Source: Marinomonas lutimaris (GTDB taxonomy: Bacteria > Pseudomonadota > Gammaproteobacteria > Pseudomonadales > Marinomonadaceae). From it: a stretch of 64,000 bases of DNA. The DNA is taken from positions 31,275 through 95,274 of the forward strand of contig NZ_JAHLLW010000018.1 of NCBI RefSeq assembly GCF_019426345.1. Direction: 5' to 3'. The position numbers were made by a program, and so were the translations under genes. Shown in pieces: positions 50,728-62,699 of this stretch. How positions within the stretch are numbered: the first letter of the stretch is position 1; every line of letters starts with the position of its first letter. Below the pieces are notes generated by a model that was given only the letters and a program-made list of their open reading frames with translations, was not told the DNA's origin and searched no databases.

Positions 50728-50744
50728 GGAGGTAGGTGGTGCAA

Positions 50745-51260
50745 TTACAGTGGGGCATAACTTAAGTCATAAACTAATCGATTGGCTAGATCTTCATTCA
50801 TGCTGTCTTCTTGCGCTTGGTTGTAAGAGATTTTAGCGCTTTCTTCTGCATTTTGATTAGTCAGTGTTTGTGTAGTACTAATGGTTCGAGGACCATAGAC
50901 AGATTTGCCATCTGCTTGGCGAACAAAATAATGGCTGGTTAAGCGACGTTGTAATTGTGATAGATCATTATCCATGTCACGAGCAAGTTCAATATCAACC
51001 TTTGTGATGGGGTTAATTTTTAAGTTGAAAGTGTTTTTGTTTGCATTGGCCTTATCAATAATCACAACGCCAGCTTTGGTAAGTGCGATGCGCAATGATC
51101 TATCAAAGCTATCAGAACCACTTTCGGATGTCAGTGTTATCTTTTTAAGCTTTGCAGGCATATTAGCTTGGCCACGTAATTGGAAGCCACAGGCGACAAT
51201 ACTCATGGTCAGTAATGCTAATAAAAGTAGACGAGTTGTTTGTGTAAGAGTGGCTATCAT
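50745..51260 (-). CDS. lptE: LPS-assembly lipoprotein LptE
   Basis: 171 residues. A lipoprotein signal (LLLLALLTMSIVAC, lipidated Cys24) is followed by GFQLRGQANMPAKLKKITLT, the standard opening of LptE/RlpB. It plugs the LptD barrel and helps insert LPS into the outer membrane. The position immediately after leuS is the conserved gammaproteobacterial arrangement. Confidence 0.93.
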   Translation of the reverse strand: MIATLTQTTRLLLLALLTMSIVACGFQLRGQANMPAKLKKITLTSESGSDSFDRSLRIALTKAGVVIIDKANANKNTFNLKINPITKVDIELARDMDNDLSQLQRRLTSHYFVRQADGKSVYGPRTISTTQTLTNQNAEESAKISYNQAQEDSMNEDLANRLVYDLSYAPL

Positions 51261-51326
51261 ATCCGTGATCTCTGTCTTGTTGTTAAGGAAAAAGGGATGG
51301 CTGAGCCATCCCTGATTGTGCCTGGC

Positions 51327-53783
<2,457 letters not shown>

Positions 53784-53951
53784 TTATCCCGTGATCGACG
53801 TAAGGTTGGTAGACCTGTATTCTCTTTAATGAAAAGAGAGCCATTATAGCGACTTAGCGCAAGGTAATGGTGCAATGGCCAGCAGAGTTTGAAAATATCC
53901 GTTATTTTATAGAGATGGAGCCCTAATTAGAAGGTGCATAGAGGAGGAGTT

Positions 53952-54398
53952 ATGAAATCTATGAAAAAAGATTCGTCAAAAAGCGCAATCGATTCCAATT
54001 TGGTTGAAGAAGCGCGTAAAACATTGATTGGAGCAAAAGATTGGTTCTTAGAAGACGTTGCTCTAATGACGGCTTATTGGCATGACAAAATGGGTTATAC
54101 CGAAGCTTGGGTCGATGCGAATTGGCAATATGTGCTTGATGAAAGTCATGAGTTGGTCGAAGAGCTTGATGAAAAAGAAGACACAGCTTTGTTATGGCTG
54201 ATTAATCACGCCAACAATAATCCTGTGCCACTAGAAGAATGCCACGTGGTTGGTGCAGTGGTTGAACCTGGAAGCTATCATTGTATGTCTTGTGGCCATG
54301 ATAATGTTATTGAGACAAAGCAAGCGTTAGCGCCATGTGAGATCTGTCACTATGGTTTGATGTCTACTCATGATCATCAGACTAATAAAACTGAGTAA
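53952..54398 (+). CDS. DUF1451 zinc-ribbon protein (YbeL-like)
   Basis: 148 residues from the ATG at 53952, with GAGGAGG upstream; a GTG further upstream (53934) is less likely. Helical N-terminal two thirds (EEARKTLIGAKDWFLEDVAL, YWHDKMGYTEAWVDANWQYV) and a C-terminal zinc ribbon CMSCGHDNVIE...CEICHYGLM (two CxxC). Matches the YbeL/DUF1451 family, which in E. coli lies beside leuS, as here. Function unknown. Confidence 0.88.
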   Translation: MKSMKKDSSKSAIDSNLVEEARKTLIGAKDWFLEDVALMTAYWHDKMGYTEAWVDANWQYVLDESHELVEELDEKEDTALLWLINHANNNPVPLEECHVVGAVVEPGSYHCMSCGHDNVIETKQALAPCEICHYGLMSTHDHQTNKTE

Positions 54399-54402
54399 TT
54401 CA

Positions 54403-54475
54403 TTGTTCCTCGTTCCCACGCTCGGTCTCTGTTCCTGACACCTACATCCCTGTAGGTGTCCTGCGTGGTAATGCA
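54403..54475. repeat. GTTCCCACGC-type palindromic repeat
   Basis: CGTTCCCACGCTC...TGCGTGGTAATGCATAG encloses CACCTACATCC/GTAGGTGTCC, an imperfect palindrome of the widespread REP-like class with GTTCCCACGC ends. It sits between convergent genes, where such repeats often act as transcription end points. Confidence 0.6.
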
Positions 54476-54582
54476 TAGCATGAGCCTTGGTATTCAGTTC
54501 TTAAAATAGAAAGTACTTGCGCCTGTTTCGCAAGCTCAACGCGTCAGCGTGAATCAAATTCCAAGGATCATTTCTTTATTGG

Positions 54583-56154
54583 TTATCTGTTTTTGCGGTT
54601 TAAAACTAAGCCGTTTAAGTAAGCAAATATCACACATACTCCCAACAGTAAAAGCGTTGGCCAATACCCCCACTGTACATATGGCGTGATGCCAGTAAAG
54701 GCTTTGGCTTCGGCGGTTAGCGTTGTTCTTTCAAACTGTGGTGCTTGTGCGACCACTTCGCCTTTTTCATTAATAAATGCTGTGATGCCTGTATTGGTGG
54801 CGCGAATGACATAGCGACCAGCCTCTTTAGCTCTAAATTGTGCTATTTGCAGATGTTGCCAAGGGCCAAAGGAAGTGCCAAACCAACCGTCGTTACTAAT
54901 CGTGATGAGAAAGTCACTGTCTCTTACCAAGCGTCTTACTTGGTCTGCATAGACAATTTCATAGCAAATAAATGGCGCGACACCCCATTCGCCAACTTGC
55001 AGGACTGGCTGGTTGTCATCACCGCGTTTAAAGCTAGACATAGGCATGCCGAATACATCAAGAATTGGGCCTATATATTCTGAAAACGGAATGTATTCAC
55101 CAAAAGGAACCAGTCTGCGCTTGTAATAAAGGCCAAAGCCATCTCCTGTTGCCCAGATAGCATTGTAGTAATCTTTGTTGTCTTCGCTGACATCGGGAAT
55201 GCCGGTGATGAGCGTGGTATTTGTATCTGCCAGCTCTTTGCTGAAGCCTGCAAAATAGGGTTTGATTCTTGGGTATGAATAAGTGATCGCCGTTTCAGGC
55301 CAGACAACTAATTCACTGTCTAAATGCTCAATGGTGGTTTGTTGATAATAAGCTAGAGATTTTGCCGCTGTTTCAGCCAGCCATTTTTCGTCTTGTTTAA
55401 CGTTGCCTTGTACCAAGGTGGTTTTTAGTGTGCCAGTTTGTTGTACCCATGAAATAGGGAAATAGCTTAAATAGGCGGAGCCTAACCAGACAATAATGAG
55501 TGTTGAAATTAGCATGAGCTGGTTACTTCGTTTTAATAACACACTAGCTATTACGCTAGAGGTTAATACAACACTGGCACTAGTAAGCCAAATGCCTCCT
55601 ATGGGTAAAAGCTCAAACAGCCAAGTGTTTTCAATCGCGTAGCCAGGTAATAACCAAGGAAAGCCAGTAAAAAGCGTACTACGGGCGAACTCACCAAGCA
55701 ATAAACCTAGAGTGATCCATAGGCTTGCGGGTATTTGTGGTATGCGCTGAATAAGTTTCCATGATGTCCATGCTGAAAATGCCCAAAAAACGCATAGCAC
55801 TGCGACAAAGGCGAACGTAATGAGTGCAGCGATAATGATGCCTACTTGCCCATATTCAGCAATGCTGACATAGACCCAAGAAACGCCCGCACCAAAAAAG
55901 CCTAACGCGACAGAAGTTCCACGCCAGCAGGCAGATTTTGCTGTTTTGCTGCTTAAGATAAGTAGGCTGAATACGATTAGGCTAACGAAATAGCCAGGCC
56001 AAAAATGAAAAGGTGAAAAACTTGTTACACCTATGGCGCCAGCAATAGCACCCATAAGGCCAATAAGTGCGGGTGGAAGTTTGGAAATTTTCGCCACCAA
56101 GAGAGGCTCCCACCCCGTCTTGGTATTGGTTAAGTCGGGGTGAGGCATGGTCAT
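54583..56154 (-). CDS. lnt: Apolipoprotein N-acyltransferase
   Basis: 523 residues from the ATG at 56154, directly after the ybeX stop; a longer frame would overlap ybeX by 59 bp. The N-terminal membrane part has about eight helices, then a periplasmic nitrilase-fold domain with the Glu-Lys-Cys triad in VVWPETAIT, LYYKRRLVPFGEY and APFICYEIVY, and a final helix. It adds the third acyl chain to lipoprotein N-terminal cysteine. Last gene of miaB-ybeZ-ybeY-ybeX-lnt, the canonical order. Confidence 0.94.
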   Translation of the reverse strand: MTMPHPDLTNTKTGWEPLLVAKISKLPPALIGLMGAIAGAIGVTSFSPFHFWPGYFVSLIVFSLLILSSKTAKSACWRGTSVALGFFGAGVSWVYVSIAEYGQVGIIIAALITFAFVAVLCVFWAFSAWTSWKLIQRIPQIPASLWITLGLLLGEFARSTLFTGFPWLLPGYAIENTWLFELLPIGGIWLTSASVVLTSSVIASVLLKRSNQLMLISTLIIVWLGSAYLSYFPISWVQQTGTLKTTLVQGNVKQDEKWLAETAAKSLAYYQQTTIEHLDSELVVWPETAITYSYPRIKPYFAGFSKELADTNTTLITGIPDVSEDNKDYYNAIWATGDGFGLYYKRRLVPFGEYIPFSEYIGPILDVFGMPMSSFKRGDDNQPVLQVGEWGVAPFICYEIVYADQVRRLVRDSDFLITISNDGWFGTSFGPWQHLQIAQFRAKEAGRYVIRATNTGITAFINEKGEVVAQAPQFERTTLTAEAKAFTGITPYVQWGYWPTLLLLGVCVIFAYLNGLVLNRKNR

Positions 56155-56155
56155 C

Positions 56156-57022
56156 TTAATCTGGAGTGTTATTGGTTGGTTTAGTGACTTGAATGGTTTT
56201 AATACGGCGCCCATCCGATTTCACAATGCGGAAATGGAAGTCGCTAAAGAATAATTCTTCATCGCGCAGGGGGACGTGGCCAAATTGTTGAACCAGTATT
56301 CCGCCAATAGTGTCGAACTCTTCTTCGTTGAATTCAACTTTAAAGAACTCATTGAAGTCTTCAACAGGGCATAATGCAGGAACAAGATAAACACCAGGTT
56401 CTGTGGTTACCTGAATGCCTTCGTCATCAAGCTTGTCGGTTTCGTCTTCGATTTCACCAACGATCTGCTCGAGTACGTCTTCAATGGTAACCAAGCCAGA
56501 AACGCTACCGTATTCATCTAGGACTAATGCCATGTGATATCGCTTGGTGCGAAAGTCATTAAGAAGGACGTTTAAACGCTTGCTTTCTGGAATGAAGTTA
56601 GCTGGGCGTAAGCGCGCTAGAATATCTTCTATCGTTACAACGGTTTCTTTGAATAATAAAGGCAACAAATCTTTGGCAAGTAGCACACCGAGAATTTCAT
56701 CGGAGTCTTCGCCAACGACAGGGAATCGTGAGTGAGAAGAATCTATTATTTTACGGATTGACGTTTTAGGGTCATCTTCGGACTTAATAACCACCATTTG
56801 AGAGGGTGGAATCATAATGTCACGCGCTTGAACTTCAGAAACTTCTAGTGCGCCTTCAACAATAGTGAAAGCGTCACGATCAATAACATCGGATTTCACT
56901 GCGGCTTCTAGAAGTTTAACAATGTCACCACGGCTGCGTGGTTCATCGTTGAATGCTTGGGTTAAACGTTCAAACCAAGATTTTTGTTGATCGTTGGATA
57001 AACTCGATCGGTCATCACTCAT
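56156..57022 (-). CDS. ybeX: CBS-domain protein CorC/YbeX
   Basis: 288 residues, soluble. Two CBS domains (RDIMIPPSQMVVIKSEDDPK; LRPANFIPESKRLNVLLNDF with the ALVLDEYGSVSGLVTIEDVL motif) and a C-terminal CorC_HlyC domain (about 200-280). YbeX is implicated in magnesium/cobalt efflux and, more recently, ribosome metabolism in E. coli. Between ybeY and lnt, as usual. Confidence 0.95.
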   Translation of the reverse strand: MSDDRSSLSNDQQKSWFERLTQAFNDEPRSRGDIVKLLEAAVKSDVIDRDAFTIVEGALEVSEVQARDIMIPPSQMVVIKSEDDPKTSIRKIIDSSHSRFPVVGEDSDEILGVLLAKDLLPLLFKETVVTIEDILARLRPANFIPESKRLNVLLNDFRTKRYHMALVLDEYGSVSGLVTIEDVLEQIVGEIEDETDKLDDEGIQVTTEPGVYLVPALCPVEDFNEFFKVEFNEEEFDTIGGILVQQFGHVPLRDEELFFSDFHFRIVKSDGRRIKTIQVTKPTNNTPD

Positions 57023-57034
57023 TGGGGTGTTAGC

Positions 57035-57499
57035 TCACTCTTTAATCAAATAAGGGTCGGAAATAGATAGAGAAGCAAGTAGCTCCGTTTCTATCGATTC
57101 CATTTCATCTGCTTCTTCATCATTTATATGATCATAGCCGCGTAAATGCAAGATGCCATGAATAGTCATATGGGCCCAATGATGAAGTAATTCTTTATTT
57201 TGCTCTTCCGCTTCTTTACTCACAATTTGAGCACAGATGACCAAATCGCCCAATAATGGCAGTTCTAACCCGGGAGGTGCCTCGAATGGGAAAGATAGGA
57301 CGTTGGTAGGTTTGTCTTTACCGCGATACTCGTGATTAAGTGCATGGCTTTCTTCTTCGTCGACGATGCGAATGGTAACTTCAAACTCTTCATCTACGTC
57401 TGGAAGGGCTTTTTCGACCCAAAGTCTAAAATCCGCTTCGCTTGGCAAATTTGCTGTTTCTTCGGTTGCGATTTGTAGATCAAGCTCTAAATACGCCAT
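57035..57499 (-). CDS. ybeY: Endoribonuclease YbeY
   Basis: 154 residues of UPF0054. The zinc-binding [11 protein letters not shown] motif (three His) is intact, preceded by the conserved [15 protein letters not shown]. It takes part in 16S rRNA 3' maturation and 70S ribosome quality control. The last base of ybeZ coincides with its first base region (ATG overlap at 57499), so translational coupling with ybeZ is expected. Confidence 0.96.
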   Translation of the reverse strand: MAYLELDLQIATEETANLPSEADFRLWVEKALPDVDEEFEVTIRIVDEEESHALNHEYRGKDKPTNVLSFPFEAPPGLELPLLGDLVICAQIVSKEAEEQNKELLHHWAHMTIHGILHLRGYDHINDEEADEMESIETELLASLSISDPYLIKE

Positions 57500-58545
57500 T
57501 ATTTACTACCTGCAGACTGTTCTGCTTGTGCGGTTAGGCGAGCTTCTGTGCGCGCTTTCTTTTCCGCTTCTACTTCAACATCAAACTTGTCATAGGCTTC
57601 AACAATGCGCTGAACCAATGGATGACGGACAACGTCAGAAGAACTAAATAAAGTCATGCTGATGCCGCTTACATCTTTCAAAACGTGCATAGCTTGCGCC
57701 AAACCAGATGTCGTACCACGAGGTAAATCGACCTGAGTGGTATCGCCAGTAATTACCGCGGTTGAGCCAAAACCAATACGCGTCAAGAACATTTTCATTT
57801 GTTCGCGTGTGGTGTTCTGGCTTTCATCAAGAATGATGAAGGCATTATTCAAAGTACGGCCACGCATGAAAGCAAGTGGCGCTATTTCGATAACATTTTT
57901 TTCAATCAACTTATCAACCAGCTCGAAACCAAGCATTTCGTACAAAGCATCATAAAGAGGGCGCAAGTACGGATCGATTTTTTGTGATAAATCACCTGGC
58001 AAAAAGCCTAGTTTTTCACCAGCTTCTACCGCTGGACGAACCAACATAATACGTTCAACACGATCAGCTTCTAGCGCTTCAACTGCACAGGCCACGGCCA
58101 AGTAAGTTTTGCCGGTACCCGCTGGCCCGATGCCAAAGTTAATGTCGTGTTTACGAATCTGTTTGACGTAACCTTGTTGGTTTTTGCCTTTTGGCTTGAT
58201 GAAGGCTTTGCGAGTTTTAATCACTAGCTGGTCAGCTTTCTCTCTTTTGCTGCTAGTCAGCGATTCTATTGCCGACTCTTGCAGATAAAGATGAATCATT
58301 TCAGGTGTGATTTCAGTATTCACCAATGCTTCACGGTAGAGGTTTTCTAGCAGTGTTTTTGTCGCAGCTACGTGCTCAGAATCTTCACCGGAAATATCGA
58401 ATAGCTCGCCACGGTACTTAATAGAAACATCAAGTCTCTTTTCTATTAACTTGATGTTCTCGTCGAGTTGACCGCATAGTCCAACCAAAGCATCGGCTTC
58501 GGCTGGGACTAAACGGATTTGTTGAGTTGTCTGTGTGATTTCCAA
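57499..58545 (-). CDS. ybeZ: PhoH-like ATPase YbeZ
   Basis: 348 residues. The P-loop is in [19 protein letters not shown] and Walker B in [40 protein letters not shown] follows, all typical of the PhoH family. An N-terminal KH-like region (about 20-90) may bind RNA. It works with YbeY in rRNA metabolism. The C-terminus is Glu/Ala-rich. Lies 16 bp after miaB. Confidence 0.95.
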   Translation of the reverse strand: MEITQTTQQIRLVPAEADALVGLCGQLDENIKLIEKRLDVSIKYRGELFDISGEDSEHVAATKTLLENLYREALVNTEITPEMIHLYLQESAIESLTSSKREKADQLVIKTRKAFIKPKGKNQQGYVKQIRKHDINFGIGPAGTGKTYLAVACAVEALEADRVERIMLVRPAVEAGEKLGFLPGDLSQKIDPYLRPLYDALYEMLGFELVDKLIEKNVIEIAPLAFMRGRTLNNAFIILDESQNTTREQMKMFLTRIGFGSTAVITGDTTQVDLPRGTTSGLAQAMHVLKDVSGISMTLFSSSDVVRHPLVQRIVEAYDKFDVEVEAEKKARTEARLTAQAEQSAGSK

Positions 58546-58561
58546 GATTTACCTTTGATTA

Positions 58562-59917
58562 TTATTGCAGTACAAAGTCAGAGTCGAGTTCAGAGCCTAC
58601 TAACTCTCCCAGCAGGGAGTTAGGGTAAGCATCGGTGATAACAACATCTGCGAATTTACCAATAAGTTGTGGATCGAACGCGCGGAAATTTACAATCCGA
58701 TTATTTTCTGTTCGACCTTGAAGTTGTCCAGGATCTCGAGGTGAATAACCGCTTATCAAAATACGTTGCACTTCGCCAACCATGGACAAGCTAATGTCGT
58801 AGGCTTGTTGGCTGATACGACGTTGTAAAATGGCTAGGCGCTCTTTTTTCACTTCTTCTGGAGTGTCATCTTCTAGATTAGACGCTGGCGTACCTGGTCG
58901 TTGACTGTATACAAAACTGAACGAGTGATCAAAGCCGATTTCCTGAATTAGATTCATGGTATCAACAAAGTCGTCATCCGTTTCGCCTGGGAAGCCAATG
59001 ATAAAGTCAGAAGACAAGCTAATTCCTGGGCGCGCTTCTTTAATACGATTGATCTTATCAATGTAATATTGGCGGTCATGACCGCGTTTCATTGCGCTCA
59101 AAATGTTATCTGCGCCGCTTTGTACTGGTAGATGTAAATGGCTAACCAGTTTGGGTTGTGTGCGGAACGCTTCCACCAAACTGTCGCTGAATTCCACAGG
59201 ATGTGATGTAGTGAAACGAATCCGCTCAACACCATCGATTTGTGCAACTGCATGAATGATGTCTGCAAGATCTGCTTCGTCGCCTTCAGCGGTATCGCCT
59301 CGGTAAGCGTTAACGTTTTGACCCAATAAATGGATCTCACGCACGCCTTGCTCAGCAAGCTGTGCAACTTCTTTCAAAATGCTATCAAACGGACGGCTTA
59401 CTTCTTCGCCGCGAGTGTAAGGCACAACACAGAAAGTACAGTATTTACTGCAGCCTTCCATGATAGAAACAAAGGCTTCAGCACCGTCAACGCGAGGAGC
59501 TGGCAAGTGATCAAATTTCTCGATCTCAGGGAAGGTAACGTCAGTGATAGGAATGTGTTTTCCGGCTGCGTTCACCATCTCTGGTAATTTATGCAGAGTT
59601 TGAGGCCCAAAAATCATATCTACATGTTTAGCACGTTTACGAATAGCGTCGCCCTCTTGGCTTGCTACGCAACCGCCCACACCGATAACTAGGTTAGGAT
59701 TTTTCTGCTTAAGCTTTTTCCAGCGACCTAGTTGGTGATAGACCTTATCTTGCGCTTTTTCACGAATAGAACACGTGTTAAGCAGTAGAACGTCTGCTTC
59801 TTCTGCATTGTCTGTGAGTTCCATTTCATGACTTTCGCCAAGTAAATCTGCCATACGAGATGAATCGTATTCGTTCATTTGACAGCCATGAGTCTGGATA
59901 AAAAGTTTTTTTGCCAT
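58562..59917 (-). CDS. miaB: tRNA-2-methylthio-N6-dimethylallyladenosine synthase
   Basis: 451 residues of the methylthiotransferase family. The N-terminal UPF0004 domain has the [20 protein letters not shown] and [11 protein letters not shown] cysteines, the radical SAM domain has [20 protein letters not shown] (CxxxCxxC), and the C-terminus carries a TRAM domain. It converts i6A37 to ms2i6A37 in tRNAs. First gene of the miaB-ybeZYX-lnt string. Confidence 0.97.
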   Translation of the reverse strand: MAKKLFIQTHGCQMNEYDSSRMADLLGESHEMELTDNAEEADVLLLNTCSIREKAQDKVYHQLGRWKKLKQKNPNLVIGVGGCVASQEGDAIRKRAKHVDMIFGPQTLHKLPEMVNAAGKHIPITDVTFPEIEKFDHLPAPRVDGAEAFVSIMEGCSKYCTFCVVPYTRGEEVSRPFDSILKEVAQLAEQGVREIHLLGQNVNAYRGDTAEGDEADLADIIHAVAQIDGVERIRFTTSHPVEFSDSLVEAFRTQPKLVSHLHLPVQSGADNILSAMKRGHDRQYYIDKINRIKEARPGISLSSDFIIGFPGETDDDFVDTMNLIQEIGFDHSFSFVYSQRPGTPASNLEDDTPEEVKKERLAILQRRISQQAYDISLSMVGEVQRILISGYSPRDPGQLQGRTENNRIVNFRAFDPQLIGKFADVVITDAYPNSLLGELVGSELDSDFVLQ

Positions 59918-60133
59918 GTAACGTATTAACCTAAAAATGTGTTCGTCTAATCGACTTTGGCGCTATTATATTGGGCTTTGCTTCCGAATCCCAGAGGTGT
60001 TCTGAATTCCGTGTAATTTAACGTAAAAAAGTAAGTTGAAATAGTCGTGTTTTCTTACTGGAGCTTTTGCAAAACATCAGTCACAATAATTGCACAATTT
60101 GTTTTACGAGCGTCTTTTTATTGAGAGAGTGTT

Positions 60134-60820
60134 TTGACCGTATTAGCCCGTATTTTGGTTTCATGTCTTGTTGTTAGTAGTGCTGCCCACGCAGAGAGAG
60201 AGCCACCCAACTTTGCTTTTGGTTTAGGTTATGGGCTTTTGGATGAAAAGTCTTTGATGAATATCGACTTTAAAGTGAATATTCCAATTAACGATTATTT
60301 ATCCACTCAAGTACTGTTAAACAGTAATTATTTGATCACTGGTTCATCAAAAAGTAGCTTTGCACAATCTGAGTTTTCTTCTAATTGGTTTCTTCACAAT
60401 GATTATGGTCGTTTGGGATTGGGAATTGGTGTCTCTGAACTAGAGCCAATGGATGAAGAGTTAGAAAGTGAACGAGATGTGATTGGGCAGTTTATCGGAG
60501 AGGCATTTTTAGGATCTTTCTCGTTGACGACGAACTATATTTCGACCGATACCACTTTGAGTAACGTAACAAGCTCACGTATTGGTGTGGGTTATTACTT
60601 CAACGATGATTTACGAACTTCTTTATATCGTGAAAAATACAATGTTGATGAAGTTGGCTGGCGTCTTGAAACCTATTTCCAACCGAAAAAATATCGTCAA
60701 ATGGGCAGTGTTGGTGTGATTGCAAGAACAGGGAGTGACTACGATTATTTAGGTGCGGTTGTTCAGTATTACTTTGATTACAGAGTATCTCTTAAACAGC
60801 GGGATCGAGAGTTTCATTAA
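60134..60820 (+). CDS. Exported beta-strand-rich protein, probable outer membrane
   Basis: 228 residues from a TTG start with GAGAGAG upstream. Signal peptide LARILVSCLVVSSAAHA, cleavage before Glu21. The mature part shows alternating aromatic and hydrophobic strands (NFAFGLGYGLLDEK, LSTQVLLNSNYLI, RIGVGYYFNDDLRTSLY) and ends with AVVQYYFDYRVSL, resembling a small outer-membrane beta-barrel. No family recognised. Convergent with the EVE gene, with a hairpin between. Confidence 0.65.
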   Translation: MTVLARILVSCLVVSSAAHAEREPPNFAFGLGYGLLDEKSLMNIDFKVNIPINDYLSTQVLLNSNYLITGSSKSSFAQSEFSSNWFLHNDYGRLGLGIGVSELEPMDEELESERDVIGQFIGEAFLGSFSLTTNYISTDTTLSNVTSSRIGVGYYFNDDLRTSLYREKYNVDEVGWRLETYFQPKKYRQMGSVGVIARTGSDYDYLGAVVQYYFDYRVSLKQRDREFH

Positions 60821-60855
60821 AACAGCAACTTAGTATTAACGCTTTCCAAATAGTT

Positions 60856-60901
60856 AAGACCTTTTCACGAAGTCGCGAGAGCATAGTCGTGCAAAGGTCT
60901 T
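60856..60901. terminator. Hairpin with AAGACCTTT ends between convergent genes
   Basis: AAGACCTTTTCACGA / TCGTGCAAAGGTCTT pair in 14 of 15 positions around a 16-nt loop. The ends are those of the GAGACCTTT element family seen at 41253 and 50651, so this may be a collapsed copy now serving as a bidirectional terminator. Confidence 0.7.
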
Positions 60902-60904
60902 CAT

Positions 60905-61363
60905 TTATTTTTTTAATACAATCGTAATGTATTCCCATTCGCTTTGCGTGATCGGCATCACAGACAGACGACTACCTTTTTGTGTTAGTAGCATATCAGT
61001 CAGCTCAGGGTTTTGCTTTAGTTCCGCAAGCGTCAGGATAGACGGCCATTTTTCAACAAATTCCACGTCAACCATAAACCAACGCGGATTATCCGATGTT
61101 GATTTTGCATCAAAGTACGGGCTGTTTTTGTCCCAGCTGGTATGATCAGGATAGGCGGCTTTACAGACTTTAGCCGTGCCTACTATGCCTGCTGGAGAGC
61201 AACTGGAATGATAAAAAAATATCAAATCACCTTCACTCATTTCTTTCATAAAATTTCGGGCTTGGTAATTTCTGACGCCATCCCAAGGCGATTTTCTTAG
61301 GCGTTTTAAATCATCGATGGAAAACGCGTCCGGTTCAGACTTCATAAGCCAGTAGTTTGGCAT
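60905..61363 (-). CDS. EVE-domain protein
   Basis: 152 residues from the ATG at 61363, with GAGGTATCC directly upstream; an earlier ATG at 61390 lacks a site. NYWLMKSEPDAFSIDDLKRL, WDGVRNYQARNFMKEM and GDLIFFYHSSC are the conserved blocks of the EVE/thymocyte nuclear protein 1 family, a PUA-like fold that binds modified bases in DNA or RNA. The target in bacteria is uncertain; some EVE proteins associate with restriction systems. Confidence 0.93.
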   Translation of the reverse strand: MPNYWLMKSEPDAFSIDDLKRLRKSPWDGVRNYQARNFMKEMSEGDLIFFYHSSCSPAGIVGTAKVCKAAYPDHTSWDKNSPYFDAKSTSDNPRWFMVDVEFVEKWPSILTLAELKQNPELTDMLLTQKGSRLSVMPITQSEWEYITIVLKK

Positions 61364-61510
61364 GGATACCTCGTTTGCATAATGAAACACACTCTATGTG
61401 CACGCTTACAAATATTCTAACTACAATAGTAAACGTGGTATGAGATTACCGAATGACTTGATCAGCCTCAATGCTTTTAGGCTGTTAGCTCCTTGTGATG
61501 GAAGAGAAAA

Positions 61511-62611
61511 ATGAGCCACTTTGCTTGTAAAGCGTTTTCAGCGTTGGAAAAAGAGCTCAAGGATGACTTGCTAGAATGCTATGTTGAGGCGCAACAAGAA
61601 ATTGAAGAAAGTATTAATAGCATCGAAAGTGATGGTTTTTCCTTTGATAAATTAGACAAACTTTTCCGTTCGCTACACAGTATGAAAGGAAACTGCTCTG
61701 TTTGTTTTCTTGATCCTTTAGTTGGCGTGCTTCATAAGCTAGAAGAAATCGTTGATGGTATGCGTGGCGGGTATATTCAATATCACCCTTATTTGGGTGA
61801 ACTGATCATTGTTGTTATTGAAAAAGTCTACGAGCTGCTACAGCAAATTTATCAATCCCATGTGGCTGAAATCGCAGTACGTGATCAATTACAGCGTGGC
61901 TTGGATGAAATTTATGCCGAAGAAGATGATAGTAAACGACCTGATATGGCAGCGGTTTTGCTGCGACAATGTAATCAAACGGCAGAAGAAGTAAAAGAAG
62001 AGCCCGCAGCGACGTCGCTAATTGTTAAAGTTGAATATACCGATGAGCAAAAAAATGACATTGAATTGTTTATTGGTTTTAGTCAAAAATTAAATCGATT
62101 ACTGGGTTATTCATCAGAACGCAGCGAGCGTATTCTTAAACTTTGCCAGTTGATTAACACTGAATGTAAAAGTCCTGTCGATCCAGCTCAACTTAGTGCT
62201 GCGGCCTATATGCACAATATGGGCATGGCGCTGATTCTAAATTGCAAAGAGGATGAAGATGCAAAACGCCAGGCGGAACACAACCACCCAATGGTCGGTG
62301 CAAAACTGCTCTCAAAACATGAGGGTTGGGAAGATGCTGTTGCTATGGTGCAAGCTCATAAAGAGCGCTTTGATGGTACGGGGTTTCCTGAAGGTTTGGT
62401 TGGCTCTTTGATCCCGCAAGGAGCTTTTATTTTATCCATGGCTGTGATGTTTATCGACAGTGTCTGGGGGAAATCCGGTAGCGATTACAACAAAAGCGCT
62501 ATGAGAGCCGTGCAAATGGTGAACTTTGAAAGTGGCAAAGGCTTCCCGCCACATCTTATTGAATTCTTTAACAGCGCGATACGAAAAGTCCTCGTTGCTA
62601 AAAGTAAATAA
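61511..62611 (+). CDS. Hpt domain plus degenerate HD-GYP-like domain protein
   Basis: 366 residues, cytoplasmic. N-terminal Hpt domain (about 5-120) with phospho-acceptor His56 in LFRSLHSMKGNC. The C-terminal domain (about 185-355) has the HD-GYP layout, including HPMVGAKLL, VQAHKERFDGTGFPEGLVG and a final helix, but the HD pair is His235-Asn236 (YMHNMGM), and GYP is replaced by GFP. c-di-GMP phosphodiesterase activity is therefore doubtful; it may be a sensor or scaffold in a phosphorelay. Monocistronic; the next gene starts 88 bp later. Confidence 0.85.
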   Translation: MSHFACKAFSALEKELKDDLLECYVEAQQEIEESINSIESDGFSFDKLDKLFRSLHSMKGNCSVCFLDPLVGVLHKLEEIVDGMRGGYIQYHPYLGELIIVVIEKVYELLQQIYQSHVAEIAVRDQLQRGLDEIYAEEDDSKRPDMAAVLLRQCNQTAEEVKEEPAATSLIVKVEYTDEQKNDIELFIGFSQKLNRLLGYSSERSERILKLCQLINTECKSPVDPAQLSAAAYMHNMGMALILNCKEDEDAKRQAEHNHPMVGAKLLSKHEGWEDAVAMVQAHKERFDGTGFPEGLVGSLIPQGAFILSMAVMFIDSVWGKSGSDYNKSAMRAVQMVNFESGKGFPPHLIEFFNSAIRKVLVAKSK

Positions 62612-62699
62612 CAGATATCGAATAGTAAAAGAAAGTAGCGCAACCTAAGCGACCCTTGTTAGCATGAAGCTCTTTCTAAAGGGTTAAGTTATCTGTTTT

